Source of the DNA: Takifugu bimaculatus
Taxonomy: Eukaryota; Chordata; Actinopteri; Tetraodontiformes; Tetraodontidae
Assembly: GCA_004026145.2 (NCBI GenBank)
Contig: CP034996.1
Coordinates: 8,369,891-8,433,890, forward strand
DNA: 64,000 nucleotides
Direction of reading: 5' to 3'
The notes beneath the pieces are model-generated. The model had not been told where the DNA came from. It did not search any database and saw only the letters and a program-made list of their open reading frames with translations. Positions 23,001 through 34,734 of the stretch are shown piece by piece. Numbering within the stretch: position 1 is the stretch's first letter; each line of letters starts with the position of its first letter. The translations under genes were made by a program, and so were the position numbers.

Positions 23001-26000
23001 GCGGCATACGTTTTCACATGATCATGTTTCATTCACCTCTGTTTTGAAATAAATGTGTCTCCTGACTAAAAATGATGTTTTCTCCACGAGAAAACGTCAA
23101 AAATGTCATAATATGACTGCAGCATACGTTTTCACATGATCATGTTGCATTCACCTCTGTTTTGAAATAAATGTGTCTCCTGACCAAAAATGATGTTTTC
23201 TCCACGAGAAAAAGTCAAAAACATCATAATGTGACTGCAGCATACGTTTTCACATGATTATGTTGCATTCACCTCTGTTTTGAAATAAATGTGTCTCCTG
23301 ACCAAAAATGCTATTTTCTCCGCGAGAAAACATAAAAAAAAGTCATAATGTGACTGCAGCATACGTTTTCACATGATTATGTTGCATTCACCTCTGTTTT
23401 GAAATAAATGTGTCTCCTGACCAAAAGTGATGTTTTCTCCATGACAAAACGTCAAAAACGTCATAATGTGACTGCAGCATACGTTTTCACATGATCATAT
23501 TGCATTCACCTCTGTTTTGAAATAAATGTGTCTCCTGACCAAAAATGATATTTTCTCCGCGAGAAAACATAAAAAAAAGTCATAATGTGACTGCAGCATA
23601 CGTTTTCACATGATTATGTTGCATTCACCTCTGTTTTGAAATAAATGTGTCTCCTGACCAATAGTGATGGTTTCCCCACAAGCAGACGTCAAAAACGTCA
23701 TAATGTGACTGCAGCATACGTTTTCACATGATTATGTTGCATTCACCTCTGTTTTGAAATAAATGTGTCTCCTGACCAAAAATGATGTTTTCTCCACGAG
23801 AAAACGTCAAAACGTCATAATGTGTGACTGCAGCATGAGTTTTCAGATGATCATGGTTGCATTCACCTGTGTTTGAAATAAATGTGTCTCCTGACCAAAA
23901 ATGATATTTTCTCCGCGAGAAAACATAAAAAAAGTCATAATGTGACTGCAGCATACGTTTTCACATGATTATGTTGCAGTCACCTCTGTTTTGAAATAAA
24001 TGTGTCTCCTGACCAAAAATGATGTTTTCTCCATGAGAAAACGTCAAAAAAAGTCATAATGTGACTGCAGCATACGTTTTCACATGATTATGTTGCATTC
24101 ACCTCTGTTTTGAAATAAATGTGTCTCCTGACCAATAGTGATGGTTTCCCCACAAGCAGACGTCAAAAACGTCATAATGTGACTGCAGCATGAGTTTTCA
24201 CATGATCATGTTGCATTCACCTCTGTTTTGAAATAAATGTGTCTCCTGACCAAAAATGATGTTTTCTCCACGAGAAAACGTCAAAAACGTCATAATGTGT
24301 GACTGCAGCATGAGTTTTCAGATGATCATGTTGCATTCACCTCTGTTTTGAAATAAATGTGTCTCCTGACCAAAAATGATATTTTCTCCGCGAGAAAACA
24401 TAAAAAAAGTCATAATGTGACTGCAGCATACGTTTTCACATGATTATGTTGCAGTCACCTCTGTTTTGAAATAAATGTGTCTCCTGACCAAAAATGATGT
24501 TTTCTCCGCGAGAAAACGTCAAAAAAGTCATAATATGACTGCAGGCATACGTTTTCACATGATCATGTTGCATTCACCTCGGTTTTGAAATAAATGTGTC
24601 TCCTGACCAAAAATGATGTTTTCTCCACGAGAAAACGTCAAAAACGTCATAATGTGACTGCAGCATACGTTTTCACATGATCATGTTTGCATTCACCTCT
24701 GTTTTGAAATAAATGTGTCTCCTGACCAAAAATGATGTATTCTCCACGAGAAAACGTCAAAAACGTCATAATGTGTGACTGCAGCATGAGTTTTCAGATG
24801 ATCATGTTGCATTCACCTCTGTTTTGAAATAAATGTGTCTCCTGACCAAAATGATAGTTTTCTCCGCGAGAAAACATAAAAAAAAGTCATAATGTGACTG
24901 CAGCATACGTTTTCACATGATTATGTTGCAGTCACCTCTGTTTTGAAATAAATGTGTCTCCTGACCAAAAATTATGTTTTCTCCACGAGAAAACGTCAAA
25001 AAAGTCATAATATGACTGCGGCATACGTTTTCACATGATCATGTTTCATTCACCTCTGTTTTGAAATAAATGTGTCTCCTGACTAAAAATGATGTTTTCT
25101 CCACGAGAAACGTCAAAAATGTCATAATATGACTGCAGCATACGTTTTTCACATGATCATGTTGCATTCACCTCTGTTTGAAATAAATGTGTCTCCTGAC
25201 CAAAAATGATGTTTTCTCCACGAGAAAAAGTCAAAAACATCATAATGTGACTGCAGCATACGTTTTCACATGATTATGTTGCATTCACCTCTGTTTTGAA
25301 ATAAATGTGTCTCCTGACCAAAAATGCTATTTTCTCCGCGAGAAAACATAAAAAAAAGTCATAATGTGACTGCAGCATACGTTTTCACATGATTATGTTG
25401 CATTCACCTCTGTTTTGAAATAAATGTGTCTCCTGACCAAAAGTGATGTTTTCTCCACGACAAAACGTCAAAAACGTCATAATGTGACTGCAGCATATGT
25501 TTTCACATGATTATGTTGCATTCACCTCTGTTTTGAAATAAATGTGTCTCCTGACCAAAAATGATGTTTTCTCCACGAGAAAACGTCAAAAACGTCATAA
25601 TGTGACTGCAGCATACGTTTTCACATGATCATGTTGCATTCACCTCTGTTTTGAAATAAATGTGTCTCCTGACCAAAAATGATGTTTTCTCCGCGAGAAA
25701 ACATAAAAAAAAGGCTTAATGTGACTGCAGCATACGTTTTCACATGATTATGTTGCATTCACCTCTGTTTTGAAATAAATGTGTCTCCTGACCAATAGTG
25801 ATGGTTTCCCCACGAGCAGACGTCAAAAACGTCATAATGTGACTGCAGCATACGTTTTCACATGATCATGTTGCATTCACCTCTGTTTTGAAATAAATGT
25901 GTCTCCTGACCAAAAATGATGTTTTCTCCATGAGAAAACGTCAAAAACGTCATGATATGACTGCGGCATACGTTTTCACATGATCATGTTGCATTCACCT

Positions 26001-27675
26001 CTGTTTTGAAATAAATGTGTCTCCTGACCAATAATGATGGTTTCCCCACGAGCAGACGTCAAAAACGTCATAATGTGACTTGCAGCATGAGTTTTCAGAT
26101 GATCATGTTGCATTCACCTGTGTTTGAAATAAATGTGTCTCCTGACCAAAAATGATATTTTCTCCGCGAGAAAACATAAAAAAAGTCATAATGTGACTGC
26201 AGCATACGTTTTCACATGATTATGTTGCAGTCACCTCTGTTTTGAAATAAATGTGTCTCCTGACCAAAAATGATGTTTTCTCCACGAGAAAACGTCAAAA
26301 AAGTCATAATATGACTGCGGCATACGTTTTCACATGATCATGTTTCATTCACCTCTGTTTTGAAATAAATGTGTCTCCTGACCAAAAGTGATGTTTTCTC
26401 CACGAGAAAACGTCAAAAACGTCATAATGTGACTGCAGCATGAGTTTTCACATGATCATGTTGCATTCACCTCTGTTTTGAAATAAATGTGTCTCCTGAC
26501 CAATTGTGATGGTTTCCCCACGAGCAGACGTCAAAAACGTCATAATGTGACTGCAGCATGAGTTTTCACATGATCATCTTGCATTCACCTCTGTTTTGAA
26601 ATAAATGTGTCTCCTGACCAAAAATGATGTTTTCTCCACGAGAAAACGTCAAAAACGTCATAATGTGACTGCAGCATACGTTTTCACATGATCATGTTGC
26701 ATTCACCTCTGTTTTGAAATAAATGTGTCTCCTGACCAATAGTGATGGTTTCCCCACGAGCAGACGTCAAAAACGTCATAATGTGACTGCAGCATGAGTT
26801 TTCAGATGATCATGCTGCATTCACCTCTGTTTTGAAATAAATGTGTCTCCTGACCAAAAATGATATTTTCTCCGCGAGAAAACATAAAAAAAGTCATAAT
26901 GTGACTGCAGCATACGTTTTCACATGATTATGTTGCATTCACCTCTGTTTTGAAATAAATGTGTCTCCTGACCAAAATGATGTTTTCTCCACGAGAAAAC
27001 GTCAAAAAGTCATAATGTGACTGCAGCATACGTTTTCACATGATCATGTTGCATTCACCTCTGTTTTGAAATAAATGTGTCTCCTGACCAAAAATGATGT
27101 TTTCTCCACGAGAAAACGTCAAAAACGTCATAATGTGACTGCAGCATACGTTTTCACATGATCATGTTGCATTCACCTCTGTTTTGAAATAAATGTGTCT
27201 CCTGACCAAAATGATGTTTCTCCACGAGAAAACGTCAAAACGTCATAATGTGACTGCAGCATACTTTTCACATGATCATGTTGCATTCACCTCTGTTTTG
27301 AAATAAATGTGTCTCCTGACCAAAAATGATGTTTTCTCCCGAGAAAACGTCAAAAACGTCATATGTGACTGCAGCATACGTTTTCACATGATCATGTTGC
27401 ATTCACCTCTGTTTTGAAATAAATGTGTCTCCTGACCAAAGTGATGTTTCTTTTCCCACGAGAACGTCAAAAACGTCATAATGTGACTGCAGCATACGTT
27501 TTCACATGATCATGTTGCATTCACCTCTGTTTTGAAATAAATGTGTCTCCTGACCAAATGATGTTTTCTAGAAACGTCAAAAACGTCATAATGACTGCGC
27601 ATACGTTTTCACATGATCATGTTGCATTCACCTCTGTTTTGAAATAAAGTGTCTCCTCCTGACCAAAAGTGATGT
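17045..27675. repeat. 118-bp satellite array, left block
   Basis: About 90 tandem head-to-tail monomers of about 118 bp. A typical monomer runs GTTTTCACATGATCATGTTG, CATTCACCTCTGTTTTGAAA, TAAATGTGTCTCCTGACCAA, AAATGATGTTTTCTCCACGA, GAAAACGTCAAAAACGTCAT, AATGTGACTGCAGCATAC. Each contains the 12-bp palindrome ACATGATCATGT (or a one-base variant) and the short hairpin GTTTTCTC-CAC-GAGAAAAC. The first monomers (17045-17500) are the most diverged, as expected at an array edge. Higher-order periods of 471, 1,537 and about 3,908 bp are visible. ORFs inside are repeat artefacts. No function can be read from sequence alone. Confidence 0.97.
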
Positions 27676-27775
27676 NNNNNNNNNNNNNNNNNNNNNNNNN
27701 NNNNNNNNNNNNNNNNNNNNNNNNNNNNNNNNNNNNNNNNNNNNNNNNNNNNNNNNNNNNNNNNNNNNNNNNNNN
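27676..27775. other. 100-N assembly gap within the satellite
   Basis: Exactly 100 N bases with satellite on both sides. A round 100 normally marks a gap of unknown size, so the array is probably longer than shown. Monomers left of it from about 27190 carry many small deletions. Confidence 0.97.
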
Positions 27776-30700
27776 TTCACATGATTGTTGCATTCACCTG
27801 TTTTGAAATAAATGTGTCTCCTGACCATAAATGATGTTTTCTCCACGAGAAAACGTCAAAAAAGTCATAATCTCACTGCAGCATGAGTTTTCATATGATC
27901 ATGTTGCAATCACCTCTGTTTTGAGAAAAATGTGTCTCCTGAGCAAAGCTCACGTTTTCTCCACGAGTAAACGTCAGAAAAGTCATGATCTGACTGCAGT
28001 GAAAGTTTTCATATGATCATGTTGCAATCACCTCTGTTTTGAGAAAAAGGTGTCTCCTGAGCCAATCTGACGTTTACTCGTGGAGAAAACGTCAGAAAAG
28101 TCATAATGTGACTGCAGTGAAAGTTTTCATATTATCATGTTGCAATCACGTCTGTTTTGAAAAAATGTGTCTCCTGAGCCAAAGTGACGTTTTCTCCACG
28201 AGCAAACGTCAAAAAAGTCATAATCTGACTGGAGCATAAGTTTTCATATGATCATGTAGCAATCACCTCTGTTTCGAGAAAAATGTGTCTCCTGAGCCAA
28301 AGTGACATTTTCTCCACGAGCAAACGTCAAATAAGTCATAATCTGACTGCAGCATAAGTTTTCATATGATCATGTTGCAATCACCTCTGTTTTGAGAAAA
28401 ATGTGTCTCCTGAGCAAAACTCACGTTTTCTCCACGAGTAAACGTCAGAAAAGTCATCATCTGACTGCAGTGAAAATCTTCATATTATCATGTTGCAATC
28501 ACCTCTGTTTTGAGAAAATTGTGTCTCCTGAGCCAAAGTGACGTTTTCTCCATGAGCAAACGTCAAAAATGTCATAATGTGACTCCAAGCATAAGTGTTC
28601 AGATGATCATGTTGCAATCACCTGTTTTGAAAAAAATGTGTCTCCTGACCAGAAGTGATGTTTTCTCCACGAGTAAACGTCAGAAAAGTCATGATCTGAC
28701 TGCAGTGAAATTTTTCATATGATCATGTTGCAATCACCTCTGTTTTGAGAAAAATGTGTCTCCTGAGCATAACTCACGTTTTCTCCACGAGTAAACGTCA
28801 GAAAAGTCATAATGTGACTGCAGTGAAAGTTTTCATATTATCATGTTGCAATCATCTCTTTTTTGAAAAAAATGTGTCTCATGAGCCAAAGTGACGTTTT
28901 CTCCACGAGCAAACGTCAAATAAGTCATAATCTGACTGCAGCATAAGTTTTCCTATGATCATGTTGCAATCACCTGTTTTGAGAAAAATGTGTCTCCTGA
29001 GCAAAACTCACGTTTTCTCCACGAGTAAACGTCAGAAAAGTCATGATCTAACTGCAGTGAAAGTTTTCATATGATCATGTTGCAATCACCTCTGTTTTGA
29101 GAAAAAAGTGTCTCCTGAGCCAATCTGACGTTTATTCGTGGAGAAAACGTCAGAAAAGTCATAATGTGACTGCAGTGAAAGTTTTCATATTATCATGTTG
29201 CAATCACCTCTGTTTTGAAATAAATGTGTCTCCTGACCAAAAATGATGTTTTCTCCACGAGAAAACGTCAAGAACGTCATAATGTGACTGCAGCATACGT
29301 TTTCACATGATCATGTTGCATTCACCTCTGTTTTGAAATAAATGTGTCTCCTGACCAAAAATGATGGTTTCCCCACGAGCAGACGTCAAAAACGTCATAA
29401 TGTGACTGCAGCATGAGTTTTCAGATGATCATGTTGCATTCACCTCTGTTTTGAAATAAAGGTGTCTCCTGACCAAAAGTGATGGTTTCCCCACGAGCAG
29501 ACGTCAAAAACGTCATAATGTGACTTCAGCATGAGTTTTCAGATGATCATGTTGCATTCACCTCTGTTTTGAAATAAATGTGTCTCCTGATCAAAAGTGA
29601 TGGTTTCCCCACGAGCAGACGTCAAAAACGTCATAATGTGACTGCAGCATGAGTTTTCAGATGATCATGTTGCATTCACCTGTTTTGAAATAAATGTGTC
29701 TCCTGACCAAAAATGATCTTTTCTCCAAGAGAAAACGTCAAAAAAGTCATAATGTGACTGCAGCATAAGTTTTCAGATGATCATGTTGCATTCACCTGTT
29801 TTGAAATAAATGTGTCTCCTGATCAAAAGTGATGTTTTCTCCACGAGAAAACGTCAAAAACGTCATAATGTGACTGCAGCATACGTTTTCAGATGATCAT
29901 GTTGCAATCACCTCTGTTTTGAAAAAAATGTGTCTCCTGACCAGAAGTGATGTTTTCTCCACGAGTAAACGTCAGAAAAGTCATGATCTGACTGCAGTGA
30001 AAGTTTTCATATGATCATGTTGCAATCACCTCTGTTTTGAGAAAAATGTGTCTCCTGAGCAAAACTCACGTTTTCTCCACAAGTAAACGTCAGAAAAGTC
30101 ATAATGTGACTGCAGTGAAAGTTTTCATATGATCATGTTGCAATCACCTCTGTTTTGAGAAAAAAGTGTCTCCTGAGCCAAAGTGACGTTTTCTCCACGA
30201 GCAAACGTCAAATAAGTCATAATGTGACTGCAGTGAAAGTTTTCATATGATCATGTTGCAATCACCTCTGTTTTGAGAAAAATGTGTCTCCTGAGCAAAA
30301 CTCACGTTTTCTCCACGAGTAAACGTCAGAAAAGTCATGATCTGACTGCAGTGAAAGTTTTCATATGATCATGTTGCAATCACCTGTTTTAAAATAAATG
30401 TGTCTCCTGACCAAAAATGATGTTTTCTCCACGAGAAAACGTCAAGAACGTCATAATGTGACTGCAGCATACGTTTTCACATGATCATGTTGCATTCACC
30501 TCTGTTTTGAAATAAATGTGTCTCCTGACCAAAAATGATGGTTTCCCCACGAGCAGACGTCAAAAACGTCATGTGACTGCAGCATGAGTTTTCAGATGAT
30601 CATGTTGCATTCACCTCTGTTTTGAAATAAAGGTGTCTTCTGACCAAAAGTGATGGTTTCCCCACGAGCAGACGTCAAAAACGTCATAATGTGACTTCAG

Positions 30701-31554
30701 CATGAGTTTTCAGAAGATCATGTTGCATTCACCTCTGTTTTGAAATAAATGTGTCTCCTGATCAAAAGTGATGGTTTCCCCACGAGCAGACGTCAAAAAC
30801 GTCATAATGTGACTGCAGCATGAGTTTTCAGATGATCATGTTGCATTCACCTCTGTTTTGAAATAAATGTGTCTCCTGACCAAAAATGATCTTTTCTCCA
30901 AGAGAAAACATCAAAAAAGTCATAATGTGACTGCAGCATAAGTTTTCAGATGATCATGTTGCATTCACCTGTTTTGAAATAAATGTGTCTCCTGATCAAA
31001 AGTGATGTTTTCTCCACGAGAAAACGTCAAAAATGTCATGTGACTGCAGCATACGTTTTCAGATGATCATGTTGCATTAACCTCTGTTTTGAAATAAATG
31101 TGTCTCCTGACCAAAAATGATGTTTTCTCCATGAGAAAACGTCACAGTCATAATGTGACTGCAGCATATGTTTTCACATGATCATGTTGCATTCACCTCT
31201 GTTTTGAAATAAATGTGTCTCCTGACCAAAAGTGATGGTTTTCCCACGAGAAAACGTCAGAAACGGCATAATGTGACCGCAGCATGAGTTTTCAGATGAT
31301 CATGTTGCATTCACTTCTGTTTTGAGAAACTTGTGTCTCCTGACCAAAAGTGATGGTTTCCCCACGAGAAAACGTCAGAAACGGCATAATGTGACCGCAG
31401 CATGAGTTTTCAGATGATCATGTTGCAATCACCTCTGTTTTGAGAAAAATGTGTCTCCTGAGCCTAAGTGACATTTTCTCCACGAGCAAAAGTCAAAAAA
31501 GTCATCATCTGACTGCAGCATAAGTTTTCATATGATCATGTTGCATTTACCTTT
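27776..31554. repeat. 118-bp satellite array, right block
   Basis: Same monomer family as the left block, but mixing the common type with a second type (GTTGCAATCACCTCTGTTTT, GAGAAAAATGTGTCTCCTGA, GCAGTGAAAGTTTTCATATG). The types occur in interleaved groups. A segment at about 29,220-29,890 recurs about 1,171 bp later at 30,390-31,060, ten monomers on. Two monomers (28069-28093 and 29127-29151) have an inverted hairpin core. The block ends where an LTR was inserted at 31555. Confidence 0.95.
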
Positions 31555-31875
31555 TGTGGCAGGGTGGGAGAGAGGTGGAACGGTTGACGACATCGCCACC
31601 TAGGGAATTTCACCCCTGGTATTAACCGGAGAATAGGCACACGCAGATAAGGTTCTATTCCAGAGGCAGAGACAGGATTGAGGGTTATGCACTACAATTT
31701 TATTATATCCAATACTCAACAAAATATAACTCGGCTGTACAAAAGTTAAACAAAAGGGGTGGACAGGGCTGGGGCCCCACCGGCAGGTAAAACTCAATGA
31801 GGGGAGATAAACAAACTAAAAACACCCGTGCTACTGCAAACAAAACTACACACGAGGGGTGATGAAAACGCCCTC

Positions 31876-32108
31876 CGTTAAATGTGATATGTGTGCGTCC
31901 TTACTCATTGTGTCCTGCAGAGGGTAATGTTCACGGTGCGTCATGGACATGACGTCACTACCTATGTACCTGTTCCGGTATAGTTGTGAAACAGAGCGGC
32001 AGCTCATTGCATCTCCCTGTCTGATTGATTAAATATGCCTAGAGGAGGCTAAAGATAATTCTGTTATCTGAGCGTTTGAATCTCCACCGCAAGGCACTCC
32101 GCTCAACA
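31876..32108 (+). repeat. Copia 5' LTR (233 bp)
   Basis: Direct repeat of 36432-36664. It differs at the first base (C for T), near the end of the AATTCTGT(T/A)ATCTGAG(C/A)G stretch (two changes), and at CGCT(C/A)AACA. It contains TGACGTCA, a perfect CRE/AP-1-type palindrome, near 31950. Confidence 0.92.
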
Positions 32109-32109
32109 G

Positions 32110-32122
32110 GTTATGGGCCCAG
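32110..32122 (+). promoter_or_regulatory. Copia primer-binding site matching the initiator tRNA-Met anticodon arm
   Basis: The 13 bases GTTATGGGCCCAG start one base after the 5' LTR. They are the exact complement of CTGGGCCCATAAC, the anticodon stem-loop (about positions 27-39) of eukaryotic initiator tRNA-Met. This is the half-tRNA primer arrangement known for Drosophila copia, not the usual 3'-end tRNA pairing. Confidence 0.75.
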
Positions 32123-32319
32123 GAACGCAGGCTTAGAGCAACGAGTAAGGTAACAGAAGAAATTAACTGTTAGCCAAGAGAAGCTACTAGCTTGGTTTGA
32201 GTGAAGACGGCGCTGAGAGTCTCACGTGGAAACTAAAGACAGTGAGGACACGGACATTCTACAAGCTGCGCAGCCCAAATTTTTGGAGATAAAGTGAACT
32301 TTGGAAAGAGAACGTTAAA

Positions 32320-34734
32320 ATGGCCACAGCAGGAACGCCCCAGCAGATCATATTCGACGGAACTGAAGATAAGTATGATCTGTGGGAGACAAGATTCCTT
32401 AGCCGTCTACACATTCTTAAGTTAAAAGACACCATACTGCGAGTGCCCACGGATGACGCTGCATTAGTTGCAGACCCAGGGAAGAACGCAGACTGCTATG
32501 CTCAATTAGTGAATGCACTCGATGATAAGAGCCTGTCTTTGATTAGACATGAAGCTGCTGAAGATGGAAGGAAAGCTCTCAGAATTTTGAGGGAGCACTA
32601 TTCTGGAAAGAGCAAGCCTAGAATTCTCAACCTGTACACATCCCTGACCACCATTCAAATGGCAGAAGGTGAAACTGTTACTGATTACATGATAAGGGCT
32701 GAGAATATTATTTCAGCTCTTCGTGATGCAGGAGAGAACATGAGTGATGGGCTGCTTGTAGCCACTATTCTGAATGGACTGCCAGACTCATTCAAGCCAT
32801 TGGCTGTCCATGTCACACAGAATGAGGACAACGTGACATTCACAGACTTCAAGAGAAGACTGCGAGTCTATGAGGAGTCTGAGAAGATGAGGGCAACTGG
32901 TTCTGCTGACAGTGTGATGAAGACTAGCTCAAAGCAAAGCAGACAAGGCACCAAAATACACAAGAAGGATGGGGATGCCACTCTGACGTGTTACAAGGGT
33001 GGACAAAGAGGACACATCAGAAGCAAATGCTGCCAAAAAGTGTGGTGCAGTCACTGCAAGAGCAACACACATGCAGAGTCCCTATGCAGGAAAAAGGGAA
33101 AAGCAGATGGAGCCAGGAAAGTTGCCGAAGAAAAAGAAAGGGATGACGAGGACCAGTGCTTCACGGCCAAGCATACCAACAGCGAGAGACCATCAGCCAA
33201 CGTAAAGAAGAAGGGGATCATGGTGGACGCTGGAGCAACGTCTCACATTGTGAATGACATCACCAAGTTCCAGAGCTTCGACAGCTCATTCCAGCCCGAC
33301 ACCCATTCAATCGAGCTGGCAGATGGAACAAAGTGCAGCGGGATGGCTCAACGCAGAGGGACGGCGCTGATCTACCTACTAGACACCGATGGACGTCAGC
33401 ACAGAGCCTGGCTGAAAGACGCACTGTATATGCCAACCTATCCACATGACATCTTCTCAGTGGCAAGAGGGACAAATGGTGGAGCTACAGTCACTTTCAA
33501 GAAAGGGGACAGTCACATGATCACCAAGCGTAACCACAGGTTTGATTTTCATGAAAGTGGTAACCTGTTTTACTTGCCAACAGTTGAAAAGAATGTTAAT
33601 GGTGATAAATGTAATGTGTGCCACGACATGCAGACTTGGCATGAAATTCTTGGGCATTGCAATTATGAGGATGTGCAAAAATTACAGGATGTGCTAAGAG
33701 GCATGGAGATAAAAGGCAGTGCAACGAGGCCAGCACAACTTTGTGAAATTTGTACAAAAGGAAAATTCACACAGACAAGGAACAGAGAGCCAGACAGAAA
33801 GGCTACAGAACCTTTACAACTGGTTCACACTGATTTAGCGGGTCCTATGAGAACCCCAAGCATAGAGGGTCACAAATATGCTATGTCTTTTACCGACGAC
33901 TACTCAGGTGCTATAACAGTGTACTTCCTGAAATCCAAAAGTGATGCTACACATGCCACAGAGAGATTCTTAGCAGACTCAGCACCTTATGGGAAAATAA
34001 AATGTCTGCGGTCAGATAATGGAAAAGAGTATACTAATAGGGAATTCAAAGCACTGTTAACAAAAAATGGCATTAGGCACGAGACATCCGCACCATACTC
34101 GCCTCACCAAAATGGCACGGCCGAGAGGGGGTGGAGAACTCTCTCTGAGATGGGCAGATGTATGCTGTTAGACAGCAAGTTACCAGACAAGCTATGGAAT
34201 TATGCTGTACAGACAGCAGCCTACATAAGGAACCAGTGTTACAGTAGACGCACAAAGAAAACACCATATGAAATGCTAACAGGCACGAAACCAAGCATGT
34301 CAAAACTTCAAAAATTTGGATCTATGTGTTTTGCCTACAACCCACAAGAGAAAGGGAAAATGGATTCAAGAAGTGTGCAGGGTCTTTTTATTGGTTACGA
34401 TAAGAATAGCCCATCTTATCTTGTGTACTATAAAGACACTGAAAAGGTTCAAAAGCACAGGCTGGTAAAATTCACAAACAAGACAGACAATGACAAAGAA
34501 ATGCAGACACACGGGCCACACATCGAATATCATGACAGAGAGGTGTATCCCAAGGTACTTGACATTATGGAAAATGATGACAAAATGGGAAATGCATCAA
34601 GTCAAAGTGTTCAAGGTGATGTTTCTGAAGTTGAACTGCCAAGCACTGAGCATGTAACTAGGAAGAATCAACCTAGAACTAGGAGAAAGCCAGTGTGCTT
34701 GCAAGATTATGAGACTGAGGATACAAACTGGTAA
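32320..34734 (+). CDS. Copia gag-protease-integrase ORF (804 aa, broken pol)
   Basis: Gag-pol polyprotein of the copia element, open for 804 codons. Order: gag (about 1-215); a zinc knuckle whose first cysteine is C224 but whose second is glycine (CYKGGQRGHIRSKC instead of CxxC); an aspartic protease with D303 in VDAGATSH; a pre-integrase HHCC zinc region (WHEILGH..LCEIC); and the integrase core with D505 (HTDLAGP), D566 (RSDNGKEY) and E602 (GTAERG), a D,D35E spacing. The ORF ends at TAA 34732-34734, where the frame shifts relative to RT. The start at 32320 is the first ATG after the primer site and gives a normal copia gag. Particle assembly may be impaired by the lost knuckle cysteine (inference). 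Confidence 0.9.
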   Translation: MATAGTPQQIIFDGTEDKYDLWETRFLSRLHILKLKDTILRVPTDDAALVADPGKNADCYAQLVNALDDKSLSLIRHEAAEDGRKALRILREHYSGKSKPRILNLYTSLTTIQMAEGETVTDYMIRAENIISALRDAGENMSDGLLVATILNGLPDSFKPLAVHVTQNEDNVTFTDFKRRLRVYEESEKMRATGSADSVMKTSSKQSRQGTKIHKKDGDATLTCYKGGQRGHIRSKCCQKVWCSHCKSNTHAESLCRKKGKADGARKVAEEKERDDEDQCFTAKHTNSERPSANVKKKGIMVDAGATSHIVNDITKFQSFDSSFQPDTHSIELADGTKCSGMAQRRGTALIYLLDTDGRQHRAWLKDALYMPTYPHDIFSVARGTNGGATVTFKKGDSHMITKRNHRFDFHESGNLFYLPTVEKNVNGDKCNVCHDMQTWHEILGHCNYEDVQKLQDVLRGMEIKGSATRPAQLCEICTKGKFTQTRNREPDRKATEPLQLVHTDLAGPMRTPSIEGHKYAMSFTDDYSGAITVYFLKSKSDATHATERFLADSAPYGKIKCLRSDNGKEYTNREFKALLTKNGIRHETSAPYSPHQNGTAERGWRTLSEMGRCMLLDSKLPDKLWNYAVQTAAYIRNQCYSRRTKKTPYEMLTGTKPSMSKLQKFGSMCFAYNPQEKGKMDSRSVQGLFIGYDKNSPSYLVYYKDTEKVQKHRLVKFTNKTDNDKEMQTHGPHIEYHDREVYPKVLDIMENDDKMGNASSQSVQGDVSEVELPSTEHVTRKNQPRTRRKPVCLQDYETEDTNW

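Noticed and set aside
23724..28722. Several ORFs of 60-80 aa inside the satellite
   Set aside because: They are open only because the monomer happens to lack stops in a frame; the peptides repeat with the monomer and one spans the N gap.
17045..31554. CRISPR-like array
   Set aside because: The whole 118-bp unit repeats, with no unique spacers between short repeats, and the genome is a vertebrate. It is satellite DNA.
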